5,344 bases of DNA from Gammaproteobacteria bacterium (lineage in GTDB: Bacteria > Pseudomonadota > Gammaproteobacteria > Methylococcales > Methylomonadaceae): contig JANEMG010000187.1 in assembly GCA_024511045.1 (NCBI GenBank), positions 1 to 5,344 of the forward strand. The letters are read 5' to 3'. Under the pieces are notes generated by a model. The model was not told the DNA's origin and did not search any database. It was given only the letters and a program-made list of their open reading frames with translations. Within the stretch, counting starts at the first letter, position 1. Each line of letters begins with the position of its first letter. Below, piece by piece: positions 1 to 5,344 of the stretch. A program made the position numbers and the translations under genes.

Positions 1-2347
1 TTTCGGTACAGGGCAGGGGTTGTCTTGGACTTCTTGCCTTGCGCCGCTTCTCTTCCCAGGATAGGCCGATGCGGTCATCCAGTGTTCTGGTCCAGGTGCG
101 TCCGGCTATCTGCTGCAGGCGCTGAAGTTGTTCCGGAGGCATGCTTTCACTTCCTTCATTGCATGCGGCGATAAAAGCGAAGTCCTGGTCCAGCCGATGA
201 CATTCTTCAGCCAGGGCCGCCTGCAGCAGGTCGCGGTTTCCGCCCGCGGCTATGTTTTGCCAGCAGCGAATTTCGGCTTCTTTTTTCAGTACTTCGAAAC
301 GCATCCTGATTTCGTGGATACGGTCGTGGATGGTTTCCAGTTTGGTCGCCTTGTCCACCACGTATTCAGGCGTCGTGACTTTGCCGCAGTCATGCAGCCA
401 GCTGGCGATGTGCAGTGCCTCCCAGGAATGTTCGTCGAGCTGGAAATCGGCGAAGGGCGGTTCGGTGCTGTCGCAGGCTGCCTGGGCCAGCAGTCGGGTC
501 AGTTCCGGGACCCGCTGACAATGGCCGCCGGTATAGGGTGATTTGGAATCGATGGCACCCGCCAGAAGTTTGATGAAGGCGTTCAACAATGCCTTCTGCA
601 GCAAGATCAATTGCCGGCCTTCCAGGGAAACCGCGGCAAAACCCGACAATGCCTGAACGAAAGAGATGCGCGCGTCGTTCAGCAAATCTTCTTCATGGCG
701 ATACAGCAGACAGAGTACGCCAATCAGTTCCTCCTCTCTGTTGCGCAGGGGCAATGCGATCATGTCACCATGGTCACTGTGCAGTAATTTCAGTAGCTGC
801 CGTAGCTGCTTCGAATGCTGATGGTCGAGTCGTATCAGGCTGCTGTCTTTTCGAGTTGTTGCCAGTGTCAGCGGGTTTGCTTCCGCCAGACAGATGGGGG
901 CGACTGCGCCGCTGTCCAGCAGGCCATCACGGTGGTCATGCAAGGCGCTTGGCTGCAGCTTGTTTTCCTTTTCGTCAAACAGATAGATCAATGCCGCATC
1001 GGCACCGCTGATCTGCATCGTTTCCAGATTGATGCGCTGCAGCAGCGAATCCAGATTGCGTTCCCCTGCCAAGGAATTGATCAATTCCGTGAACTTACTG
1101 ATGGTTGTCTTCATCAGGCGCATCGCCTCGCTGAGGTCATCGACCTCTTTGATGATGGAGCGTGTGCTGATCGGGCTCCTGAAATCAAAGCGGCTGATCA
1201 AATTGGCTTCGCCGGCCAGCAGGCGCAGAGGTCTGGAGATTTTTCGGGCAAACAGCCAGATCACCGGTATCGTGACCAGTATGATCAGCAAGGTGATCAG
1301 CAGGGATTGCCAGCGTAAGGCGTTGGCTTCCTCGAGCAGCTCATTTTCCGGCGACACCATCAACACACAGAGCTCTGTGCCTACCATCATGTCTAGCTTG
1401 CGCACCGCACCCAGCCAGCGCTGCCGCTCGAAAACAAAATTCAGGCTCTGGTCCTCGAGCTGCAGATCCTTGTCTAGATGCTTCAGCACGGTACTGCCAA
1501 GCTGCGATAGTTTGGCGATCGTGAAGCGATTGTCTGCCACCGGCAAGATCAGGCGTGCTGGATCCTGATAGGCCAGGGCGTTGCCATCGGCGCCAAACAA
1601 AACGACTTCGGTGCTGGGTGTCACGCTGTAGCGGGCTATGTTTTTTGACAACTGATCCAGCGTGATGTCGGCTGCGACGACCACCCCCGGTGCGGGGGCG
1701 GCAACGGAGAATGTCGCGCCGACCTTGCGAAAAAAATAAAACAGGTAGGGTTTGGTGGCCATGGGGCGCTTATGTTTCATGGCCAAGCGATACCAGGGGC
1801 GGTTGCGGGGATCGTATTGTGTCGCAACCGGGCTGTCACGGCCTATTACTTGCAGTTCCGGGTCAAAAAACAAGCGCAGCAGGCGGCGCTTTGCCGAGGC
1901 ATCGGAATCAATGTGATCGACGATGAATGCCGTCTGTTCTGGAGCGTGGAATTGCCGGCGCAGGGTGTTTGAACCGGCAGAGCGAACGATAAAATAATCA
2001 CCATCACCGTAAGCGACCTGGATGGCGGCGATATCCAGTTCATTGCGCAGAGCGACAGTGAGTTGCGGCAGTGCCTTTAAACGCGCCGACAAAGAATCGG
2101 CATGAATCAGTGGTGACAATGCCAGCATATCGATTGCCTGCGTCACTGCATTGCGTGTTGCCTGCAGATCGTGCAGCAGTTCCCGGTTGAGTTGATCGAA
2201 GACCTGATTGCCGGATGTGATGATGATTTCCGAGGTTTTTTTGTAATTTTGCCAACTGATGATCATGCCAAAAACGATGATCAGACTGACGAAGAGGGTA
2301 CTGATGGTGATATGCAGGGTATATCGGTTTTTCTTGGATTTCATCAT
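1..2347 (-). CDS. Membrane sensor cyclic-di-GMP phosphodiesterase, dCache-HAMP-GAF-HD-GYP (C-terminus outside window)
   Basis: This is an inner-membrane sensor predicted to hydrolyse cyclic-di-GMP to pGpG or GMP in the cytoplasm. The frame stays open from 2347 to the left edge (782 codons). Domains in order: membrane helix at residues 11-31; a periplasmic double-Cache domain at about 35-345, with the Cache_1 signature YDPRNRPWY at 178-186 and a conserved Asp at 227 in AADITLDQL; a second helix at 348-367; a HAMP linker at 367-420; a GAF domain at about 430-580; and the first half of an HD-GYP domain from about 590. Catalytic features seen are H609 in TGGHCQRV and the H652-D653 pair in WLHDCGK, followed by the family stretch DRIHEIRMRFEVL (675-687). 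The GYP motif is not reached. Two adjacent ATG codons (2345-2347 and 2342-2344) follow an in-frame stop at 2348-2350, so the start is fixed within one codon. No good Shine-Dalgarno is visible. The gene is divergent from the PilZ-like gene. The family call is firm; activity and ligand are inferred. Confidence 0.93.
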   Translation of the reverse strand, partial: MMKSKKNRYTLHITISTLFVSLIIVFGMIISWQNYKKTSEIIITSGNQVFDQLNRELLHDLQATRNAVTQAIDMLALSPLIHADSLSARLKALPQLTVALRNELDIAAIQVAYGDGDYFIVRSAGSNTLRRQFHAPEQTAFIVDHIDSDASAKRRLLRLFFDPELQVIGRDSPVATQYDPRNRPWYRLAMKHKRPMATKPYLFYFFRKVGATFSVAAPAPGVVVAADITLDQLSKNIARYSVTPSTEVVLFGADGNALAYQDPARLILPVADNRFTIAKLSQLGSTVLKHLDKDLQLEDQSLNFVFERQRWLGAVRKLDMMVGTELCVLMVSPENELLEEANALRWQSLLITLLIILVTIPVIWLFARKISRPLRLLAGEANLISRFDFRSPISTRSIIKEVDDLSEAMRLMKTTISKFTELINSLAGERNLDSLLQRINLETMQISGADAALIYLFDEKENKLQPSALHDHRDGLLDSGAVAPICLAEANPLTLATTRKDSSLIRLDHQHSKQLRQLLKLLHSDHGDMIALPLRNREEELIGVLCLLYRHEEDLLNDARISFVQALSGFAAVSLEGRQLILLQKALLNAFIKLLAGAIDSKSPYTGGHCQRVPELTRLLAQAACDSTEPPFADFQLDEHSWEALHIASWLHDCGKVTTPEYVVDKATKLETIHDRIHEIRMRFEVLKKEAEIRCWQNIAAGGNRDLLQAALAEECHRLDQDFAFIAACNEGSESMPPEQLQRLQQIAGRTWTRTLDDRIGLSWEEKRRKARSPRQPLPCTE

Positions 2348-2376
2348 TCATTGGGCAGGCAAGGATCGCTGTCGAT

Positions 2377-2385
2377 AGCATAACA
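2377..2385 (-). promoter_or_regulatory. Possible extended -10 element for the sensor gene
   Basis: On the minus strand this reads TGTTATGCT, which fits an extended -10 (TG, one base, TATNNT) about 30 bp before the ATG. The best -35-like match, TTGGCC, lies 20 bp further upstream, which is too far for a standard promoter. This is a weak candidate by eye only. Confidence 0.25.
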
Positions 2386-2503
2386 GGATTGGGCTGTCTG
2401 TTGGCCAACAAGCTGTTGAGAATGAAGAAAACTGGACTGTTCTTTCATGGAAAAAGTAGCGCTTGGTTCGGGGCTTATGGATGTCGAGCAAATAAGCGAG
2501 AAT

Positions 2504-2533
2504 TTCAAAAAATTTGTCAGCACCGACTAGAAT
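2504..2533 (+). promoter_or_regulatory. Possible sigma70-type promoter for the PilZ-like gene
   Basis: TTCAAA (2504-2509) and TAGAAT (2528-2533) are separated by 18 bp and match the -35 and -10 consensus at 4/6 and 5/6 positions. Transcription would begin near 2540, some 30 nt before the ATG at 2569. A second possible pairing is TTGTCA (2514-2519) with GATAGT (2538-2543), also 18 bp apart. The AT-rich background makes chance matches likely. Confidence 0.3.
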
Positions 2534-2534
2534 T

Positions 2535-2576
2535 ATGGATAGTGTCAATTTTGAAAAATTGTGTTTCGATGAATAA
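2535..2576 (+). other. Upstream short ORF (13 codons plus stop) overlapping the start of the PilZ-like gene
   Basis: ATG at 2535 opens a frame encoding MDSVNFEKLCFDE and ends with TAA at 2574-2576, just past the ATG (2569-2571) of the long gene in another frame. Neither start has a recognisable Shine-Dalgarno. If translated, it could feed ribosomes to the downstream start by coupling. It may equally be chance, and if transcription begins near 2540 its ATG would not be in the transcript. Confidence 0.25.
2546..2561. repeat. Perfect inverted repeat, 7-bp arms, just before the PilZ-like gene
   Basis: CAATTTT (2546-2552) and AAAATTG (2555-2561) are exact reverse complements around a 2-bp centre, ending 7 bp before the ATG at 2569. 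It could be an operator for a dimeric regulator. An RNA hairpin there would be weak because the stem is almost all A-U. A looser AT-rich relative with 5-bp arms (AATTT/AAATT) sits at 2501-2514. Confidence 0.4.
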
Positions 2577-4056
2577 CAATCCTTCACCGCCTTTCGCCTT
2601 CGAACCGGATTCCGTCACGGAGTGGTTGGTCAAGACCAGTGCGTCGGAAAACACGCATGCCAGCGAGCAACTTTATAAGGCTTTGAAGTATATCAATAAA
2701 GGAAATCTACAGGCCGAACGGTTATATCCACTTCTGGAAAAGTTGACGCCCGAGGTGCTGCACCATGCAAACTGTCTGGAAGCACTGTTCAGAAAAACGG
2801 AAACGGATCTGCCGGCAAAAATGCGCAAAGTCGCCAAGTTGAGTATACAATTGCTCAGACAGCTTGCTGTGGCGTACAGTCATCTTGCCGCCTGCAATCA
2901 ATTCGACCCACAACAACAGGCATTGATCATCAAGAGAGCGCTGCAGGCCGTTGCCCTGGCCATGCGGCAAAGCGCCCTGATTTATGAGCGGCCTTCGGAA
3001 ACTCTCTGGAAAATCATCGGGGATCTGTATCTGCAGGCAAAATATAACAATATCCTGCAAATCCAGGCCAGGGAAAAGATCCAGGTTTTAAACAAACAGA
3101 CGACGATCGATGCCGTCGTGAAGCAGAATCTGCTTTTTTCCCTGTGCAGCCCCTATCGTTTTTCCGGCGCCGAAATCGATGCCATCTTCGGGTTTGCCGA
3201 GAGCCAGTGCCAGCTGTTGAAAACAGCCACGCAGGCCAGCGACGCGATCCCGGTAAACTTTTATTGGGATTATGAATCACGCACGCCGCCACAGCCGGTA
3301 TATTATGGTGCAGCCATAAAATCCAAGCTGCTGCTGAATACCCATGACCTGTGTGAGTATCTCGGTTCGGCAAAATTTACCGGACCATTGAGCAAGGAAA
3401 CCAGTCAGTGCCTGCTGGCGACGCTGTCGAATTTCCGTACGGCCATCAACTCGACGACACCGGGTACTCCGAAAATATACCAGCTGATCATCGGTTTTCA
3501 GCAGGTTGTCGATTTCATGGAAAACCCTCAGCAATATGCCGGTTGCAACGACTTTGCGCTTGAGCCTTTGGCAGAAGGCGGTTTCAACAGGCCAGCGAAT
3601 AAATCTGGAAAGATCTGGGAGCAGAACACCAGCAGCGCCTATGTCAATACCGCGAAAGTGCAGGCAACCTTGGATGCCAGGCTGGATGTTGCCGAATTAC
3701 AGGTCATGCCCAATGAGTTGGGCGAGCCGGCGATTGTCTTTACCGGCAAGGAACTGCCTGCGCTGTGTGTGATCCGGCAGATTCAAAAAAATGCGCAGGT
3801 CAATATCTGGCGCATCCTGCTGGAAAAATTGAGCGGAGAGGTTTCGTATGTCCAGGTTGCCGGCAAAAGCAAGGCGAAAGCGACGGCGATCATGATCGAA
3901 GCCGGCGAAGCTCCCCGGGAAATTTTATTGCCTGTGGACAAGTACAGCACTGGCAGTGGCATCAGAATTCTTCGCCATGGTCAGCAGTTTGAAGATTTGA
4001 CCTTGACCAGGCTGGTTGATTTCACACCACATTATATGCGCTATCAGATTGCCTGA
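2569..4056 (+). CDS. PilZ-like (putative cyclic-di-GMP-binding family) protein, 495 aa
   Basis: This is a soluble protein with no signal peptide or membrane segment. Residues 16-290 look almost wholly alpha-helical. They follow the pattern of a proteobacterial family I remember as annotated PilZ-domain or cyclic-di-GMP-binding: LYKALKYINKGNLQAERL (35-52), LWKIIGDLYLQA (146-157) and LLFSLCSPYRFSGAEID (188-204). The C-terminal part (about 365-495) looks beta-rich and PilZ-like, with ALCVIRQI (398-405), VNIWRILLEKLSG (411-423), REILLP (450-455) and a final LTLTRLVDFTPHYMRY (477-492). The RxxxR and D/NxSxxG cyclic-di-GMP motifs of canonical PilZ domains are not visible, so binding is doubtful. 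The start at MNNNPSPP is chosen because the family pattern begins right after it, although no Shine-Dalgarno precedes it. The gene is divergent from an HD-GYP phosphodiesterase, which supports a cyclic-di-GMP context. The exact role is unknown. Confidence 0.85.
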   Translation: MNNNPSPPFAFEPDSVTEWLVKTSASENTHASEQLYKALKYINKGNLQAERLYPLLEKLTPEVLHHANCLEALFRKTETDLPAKMRKVAKLSIQLLRQLAVAYSHLAACNQFDPQQQALIIKRALQAVALAMRQSALIYERPSETLWKIIGDLYLQAKYNNILQIQAREKIQVLNKQTTIDAVVKQNLLFSLCSPYRFSGAEIDAIFGFAESQCQLLKTATQASDAIPVNFYWDYESRTPPQPVYYGAAIKSKLLLNTHDLCEYLGSAKFTGPLSKETSQCLLATLSNFRTAINSTTPGTPKIYQLIIGFQQVVDFMENPQQYAGCNDFALEPLAEGGFNRPANKSGKIWEQNTSSAYVNTAKVQATLDARLDVAELQVMPNELGEPAIVFTGKELPALCVIRQIQKNAQVNIWRILLEKLSGEVSYVQVAGKSKAKATAIMIEAGEAPREILLPVDKYSTGSGIRILRHGQQFEDLTLTRLVDFTPHYMRYQIA

Positions 4057-4116
4057 AGGCATTGTGCTGCTGGCGGGGAAGTGTCTGGAGCGTCAGCCAG
4101 TTGCCTCGGCAGGGCG

Positions 4117-5013
4117 TCAGTGTTCATTGACAATGCCGTGGGGCACGTGTGCTGCGGTGACGTGTTCGCTGGCGGACTGGCAATGCCCTTGTTGGTCGTC
4201 GAAGAAGATATCCGCACCGAAGGCCTTGAGAAAGGCGCCCTTTTCCATGCCCCCCAGAAAAAGCGCTTCATCGATGCGGATATTCCATGCTCTCAAAGTC
4301 CTGACCACCCGTTCATGGGCAGGTGCGGCCCGCGCGGTCACCAGCGCGGTTCTGATTGGCGACGCATCCTGATCGAATTTTGTCTGGATATGATGCAGGG
4401 CCGCCAAAAAGTTTTTGAATGGTCCACCGGATAAGGGCTTTTTCGCTTCATTGGTTTCATTCTCGGTAAATGCATGCAGTCCCTGCTGCTGGTAGATGCG
4501 TTCGGATTCATCGGAAAACAGGACAGCATCACCATCGAATGCGATGCGCAGCTGCTGCGCGTCTTTTGCCGTGGCGTTTCCCGAAAGTATCGTTGCCGCA
4601 GCATACCCCGCAGCCAGCGCCTTCGCGACATCTTCGGCATTGGCCGACAGGAACAGATGTGCACCAAAGGCGGGAATATAGCCATAGGGCGACATGCCGC
4701 TGGTAAAGGCTGCCCGGGTGATATTCAGGTGATGTTGGGCAATCGAGTTGAAGATGCGCAGTCCTGTGTCGGCGCTGTTTTGCGACAGCAGGATGACCTC
4801 GACGAGTGGTTCATCCGGGGAAGCATCGTTGATAGCCAGCAATTTTCTGACCAGAGGGAAGCCGAAGCCTGGTTCGAGGATTTCGTCTTCATGTTCGATC
4901 TGGTAGCGGCAAAAGGCTTCCTTGCCTTCCGTCTCGAAAATACGGTGTGATTCGTCCAGGTCGAAAAGGGCTCTGGAGGAAATGGCAACGACCAGTTTCT
5001 GTTTGTCAGGCAT
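4117..5013 (-). CDS. 5'-nucleotidase of the cytosolic cN-I family (PF06189), 298 aa
   Basis: This enzyme is predicted to dephosphorylate nucleoside 5'-monophosphates (AMP, IMP or GMP type) in the cytoplasm. The whole length resembles animal cytosolic 5'-nucleotidase I: AISSRALFDLDESHRIFE (10-27), YQIEHEDEILEPGFGFPLV (37-55), FLSANAEDVAKAL (121-133), IAFDGDAVLFSDESERIY (157-174), GPFKNFLAAL (197-206), RTALVTARAA (221-230), DEALFLGGMEKGAFL (248-262) and IFFDDQQGH (269-277). In the HAD fold the DGD at 160-162 supplies the nucleophile and acid/base aspartates, T226 fits motif II, K258 fits motif III, and the DD at 271-272 is the late metal-binding motif. No signal peptide is seen. The ATG at 5011-5013 follows a short GAG Shine-Dalgarno-like element and lies 6 bp after the stop of the upstream ORF, suggesting one transcript and translational coupling. 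It converges with the PilZ-like gene. The physiological substrate cannot be read from sequence. Confidence 0.93.
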   Translation of the reverse strand: MPDKQKLVVAISSRALFDLDESHRIFETEGKEAFCRYQIEHEDEILEPGFGFPLVRKLLAINDASPDEPLVEVILLSQNSADTGLRIFNSIAQHHLNITRAAFTSGMSPYGYIPAFGAHLFLSANAEDVAKALAAGYAAATILSGNATAKDAQQLRIAFDGDAVLFSDESERIYQQQGLHAFTENETNEAKKPLSGGPFKNFLAALHHIQTKFDQDASPIRTALVTARAAPAHERVVRTLRAWNIRIDEALFLGGMEKGAFLKAFGADIFFDDQQGHCQSASEHVTAAHVPHGIVNEH

Positions 5014-5019
5014 CGAATC

Positions 5020-5253
5020 TCAAATCATCAGGGTATCCATCAAGTCTATCATGAATTCCATCTCTTCATCGTCTACGACAGTCCAGCCGGAGAAGCCCAG
5101 GCTGTTCAGAACCCCTTTGCCTTTTTCCGTAGTGGACATCGCGGTGAGGAGATTCTGCATTTCTGCCCGTCTTTGCAGCAAACTGGGGCCTGCCAGCAGG
5201 GAATGATGAATCACGCTGATCTGACTGTCGGGTACCATGTGATTATATTCCAA
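5020..5253 (-). CDS. Short ORF resembling the C-terminal end of a PhnD-like phosphate/phosphonate-binding protein; probable remnant
   Basis: The frame encodes at most 77 residues from a TTG at 5251-5253, or 72 from an ATG at 5236-5238. The segment SQISVIHHSLLAGPSLL, then EKGKGVLNSLGFSGWTVV and a closing EFMIDLMDTL, resembles the last lobe of PhnD-type periplasmic substrate-binding proteins, which are normally about 300 aa. No signal peptide, lipobox or first lobe is present. Upstream in frame the reading continues through GGFGTKDNSF, which still looks family-like, and then meets a TGA at 5302-5304. None of the other minus-strand frames supplies a convincing missing part before the window edge. 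The ORF therefore looks like a truncated or frame-disrupted gene, although a real small protein is possible. Its stop is 6 bp before the nucleotidase start, so it may persist as a translated leader. The family call is from pattern memory and is moderate. Confidence 0.5.
   Translation of the reverse strand: MEYNHMVPDSQISVIHHSLLAGPSLLQRRAEMQNLLTAMSTTEKGKGVLNSLGFSGWTVVDDEEMEFMIDLMDTLMI
5221..5249 (+). promoter_or_regulatory. Possible plus-strand promoter for the right-edge short ORF
   Basis: CTGACT (5221-5226) and TATATT (5244-5249) are 17 bp apart and match the -35 and -10 consensus at 4/6 and 5/6 positions. The predicted transcript start near 5255 falls right at the AAGGAG ribosome binding site, so the leader would be extremely short. 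The -10 overlaps the minus-strand TATAAT. Confidence 0.28.
5242..5247 (-). promoter_or_regulatory. Perfect TATAAT on the minus strand, possible -10 for the nucleotidase transcript
   Basis: The minus strand reads TATAAT here, but no -35-like hexamer lies 16-18 bp upstream. Transcription would begin near 5235, downstream of both candidate starts of the PhnD-like ORF. A transcript from here would therefore best serve the nucleotidase at 5013. Confidence 0.3.
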
Positions 5254-5269
5254 AAAGGAGTTATCCTTT
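5254..5269. repeat. Inverted repeat enclosing a ribosome binding site, 6-bp arms and 4-base loop
   Basis: AAAGGA (5254-5259) and TCCTTT (5264-5269) are exact reverse complements around GTTA. In a plus-strand RNA the left arm carries most of the Shine-Dalgarno AAGGAG. The right arm carries the first two bases of the TTG start at 5268, so pairing would hide both. The stem is short (2 G-C, 4 A-U) and only marginally stable. Confidence 0.4.
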
Positions 5270-5327
5270 GTTCCGAACCCGCCAGATATTGAACGACTGG
5301 CTCACGCAAAACCTGGAGGAAGCATAA
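5268..5327 (+). CDS. 19-codon ORF with a strong ribosome binding site; possible leader peptide
   Basis: A TTG at 5268 lies 7 nt after AAGGAG (5255-5260) and opens MFRTRQILNDWLTQNLEEA (TTG read as Met), ending with TAA at 5325-5327. The peptide is soluble and amphipathic in look, and I do not recognise it. Its last codons contain GGAGGA, the likely ribosome binding site of the next start, and its stop is 4 nt before that ATG (5332). This arrangement favours translational coupling. There is no run of a single amino acid that would suggest classical attenuation. It could also be a chance ORF preceding a normal gene. Confidence 0.35.
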   Translation: MFRTRQILNDWLTQNLEEA

Positions 5328-5331
5328 CGCC

Positions 5332-5344
5332 ATGGTTATCCATC
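5332..5344 (+). CDS. Probable start of a plus-strand gene cut by the window edge
   Basis: An ATG at 5332 follows GGAGGA (5315-5320) with an 11-nt spacer. Only four codons (M-V-I-H) are inside the window, so no product can be named. The start site is supported by the Shine-Dalgarno alone, and the spacing is longer than ideal. Confidence 0.35.

Larger units (their letters stand above)
2348..2568. other. Divergent intergenic region between the sensor gene and the PilZ-like gene
   Basis: This 221-bp stretch separates two divergent starts and should hold promoters for both. The right part (about 2495-2565) is markedly AT-rich. The plus-strand frame of the downstream gene stays open back to about 2389, with an in-frame ATG at 2422. 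The 60 codons it would add are rich in Cys, Trp and Arg and do not resemble the family N-terminus, so I treat the stretch as non-coding. Confidence 0.6.

Noticed and set aside
589..1568. Several plus-strand open frames of 140-179 codons opposite the sensor gene
   Set aside because: They lie antisense to a continuous, domain-rich minus-strand frame (Cache, HAMP, GAF) and have compositions typical of shadow frames, with no recognisable motif.
1684..1698. GC-rich hairpin CCCCC-GGTGC-GGGGG
   Set aside because: It falls inside the Cache coding region, where it encodes an APAPGVV stretch, and no T-run follows on either strand, so it is not a terminator.
2389..2568. N-terminal extension of the PilZ-like gene to TTG 2389 or ATG 2422
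   Set aside because: The extra 49-60 residues do not resemble the family N-terminus, and the start would crowd the divergent promoter region.
4051..4116. Possible bidirectional terminator between the convergent genes (GCC-TGAA-GGC at 4051-4060 and other short stems)
   Set aside because: The stems are only 3-5 bp and no T-run follows them on either strand.
4470..4950. Plus-strand open frames of 78-158 codons opposite the nucleotidase
   Set aside because: The minus-strand frame matches the cN-I family along its whole length, so these are antisense shadows.
5211..5344. Second minus-strand open frame entering from the right edge, containing VLREPVVQYLAGSEQ
   Set aside because: It overlaps the PhnD-like frame, matches no family I know, and is short enough to be open by chance; it could be the end of an upstream gene, but nothing supports that.
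1..5344. tRNA, rRNA, CRISPR, insertion sequence or attachment site
   Set aside because: Reading through both strands I saw no cloverleaf, spaced direct repeats, transposase motif or flanking target duplication.

Overview
The window looks like ordinary bacterial chromosome, about half G+C. Three gene families point to Beta- or Gammaproteobacteria: a Cache-HAMP-GAF-HD-GYP sensor, a large PilZ-like protein with a helical N-terminus, and a cN-I-type 5'-nucleotidase. This placement rests on recalled family distribution, and no marker gene is present. I see no rRNA, tRNA, CRISPR array, transposase or phage gene.

Layout. (1) 1-2347, minus strand: the first 782 codons of a membrane-bound cyclic-di-GMP phosphodiesterase of the HD-GYP type. 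Its C-terminus, with the GYP half of the catalytic domain, lies beyond the left edge. (2) 2348-2568: a divergent intergenic region, AT-rich on its right side, with weak promoter candidates, a perfect 16-bp inverted repeat and a 13-residue upstream ORF overlapping the next start. (3) 2569-4056, plus strand: a 495-aa cytoplasmic protein of a family I remember as annotated PilZ or cyclic-di-GMP-binding, but without a visible cyclic-di-GMP motif. (4) 4057-4116: a 60-bp convergent spacer without a clear terminator. (5) 4117-5013, minus strand: a complete 5'-nucleotidase (PF06189 type, HAD fold). (6) 5020-5253, minus strand, 6 bp upstream of the nucleotidase: a short ORF resembling only the C-terminal end of a PhnD-like periplasmic binding protein, probably a remnant. 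(7) 5239-5344: a compact boundary with overlapping -10-like boxes on both strands, a hairpin, a 19-codon plus-strand ORF with a strong ribosome binding site, and the likely start of a plus-strand gene at 5332.

How the genes may work together (inference): the divergent sensor and PilZ-like gene form a plausible cyclic-di-GMP pair. The sensor would read a periplasmic ligand and hydrolyse the second messenger, and the neighbour would be an effector or a degenerate relative of one. The nucleotidase could act on nucleoside monophosphates, possibly including GMP from cyclic-di-GMP turnover, but its tight linkage is to the PhnD-like fragment. No wholly new system is evident. The least explained parts are the non-canonical PilZ-like protein and the short-ORF/hairpin arrangement at the right edge.
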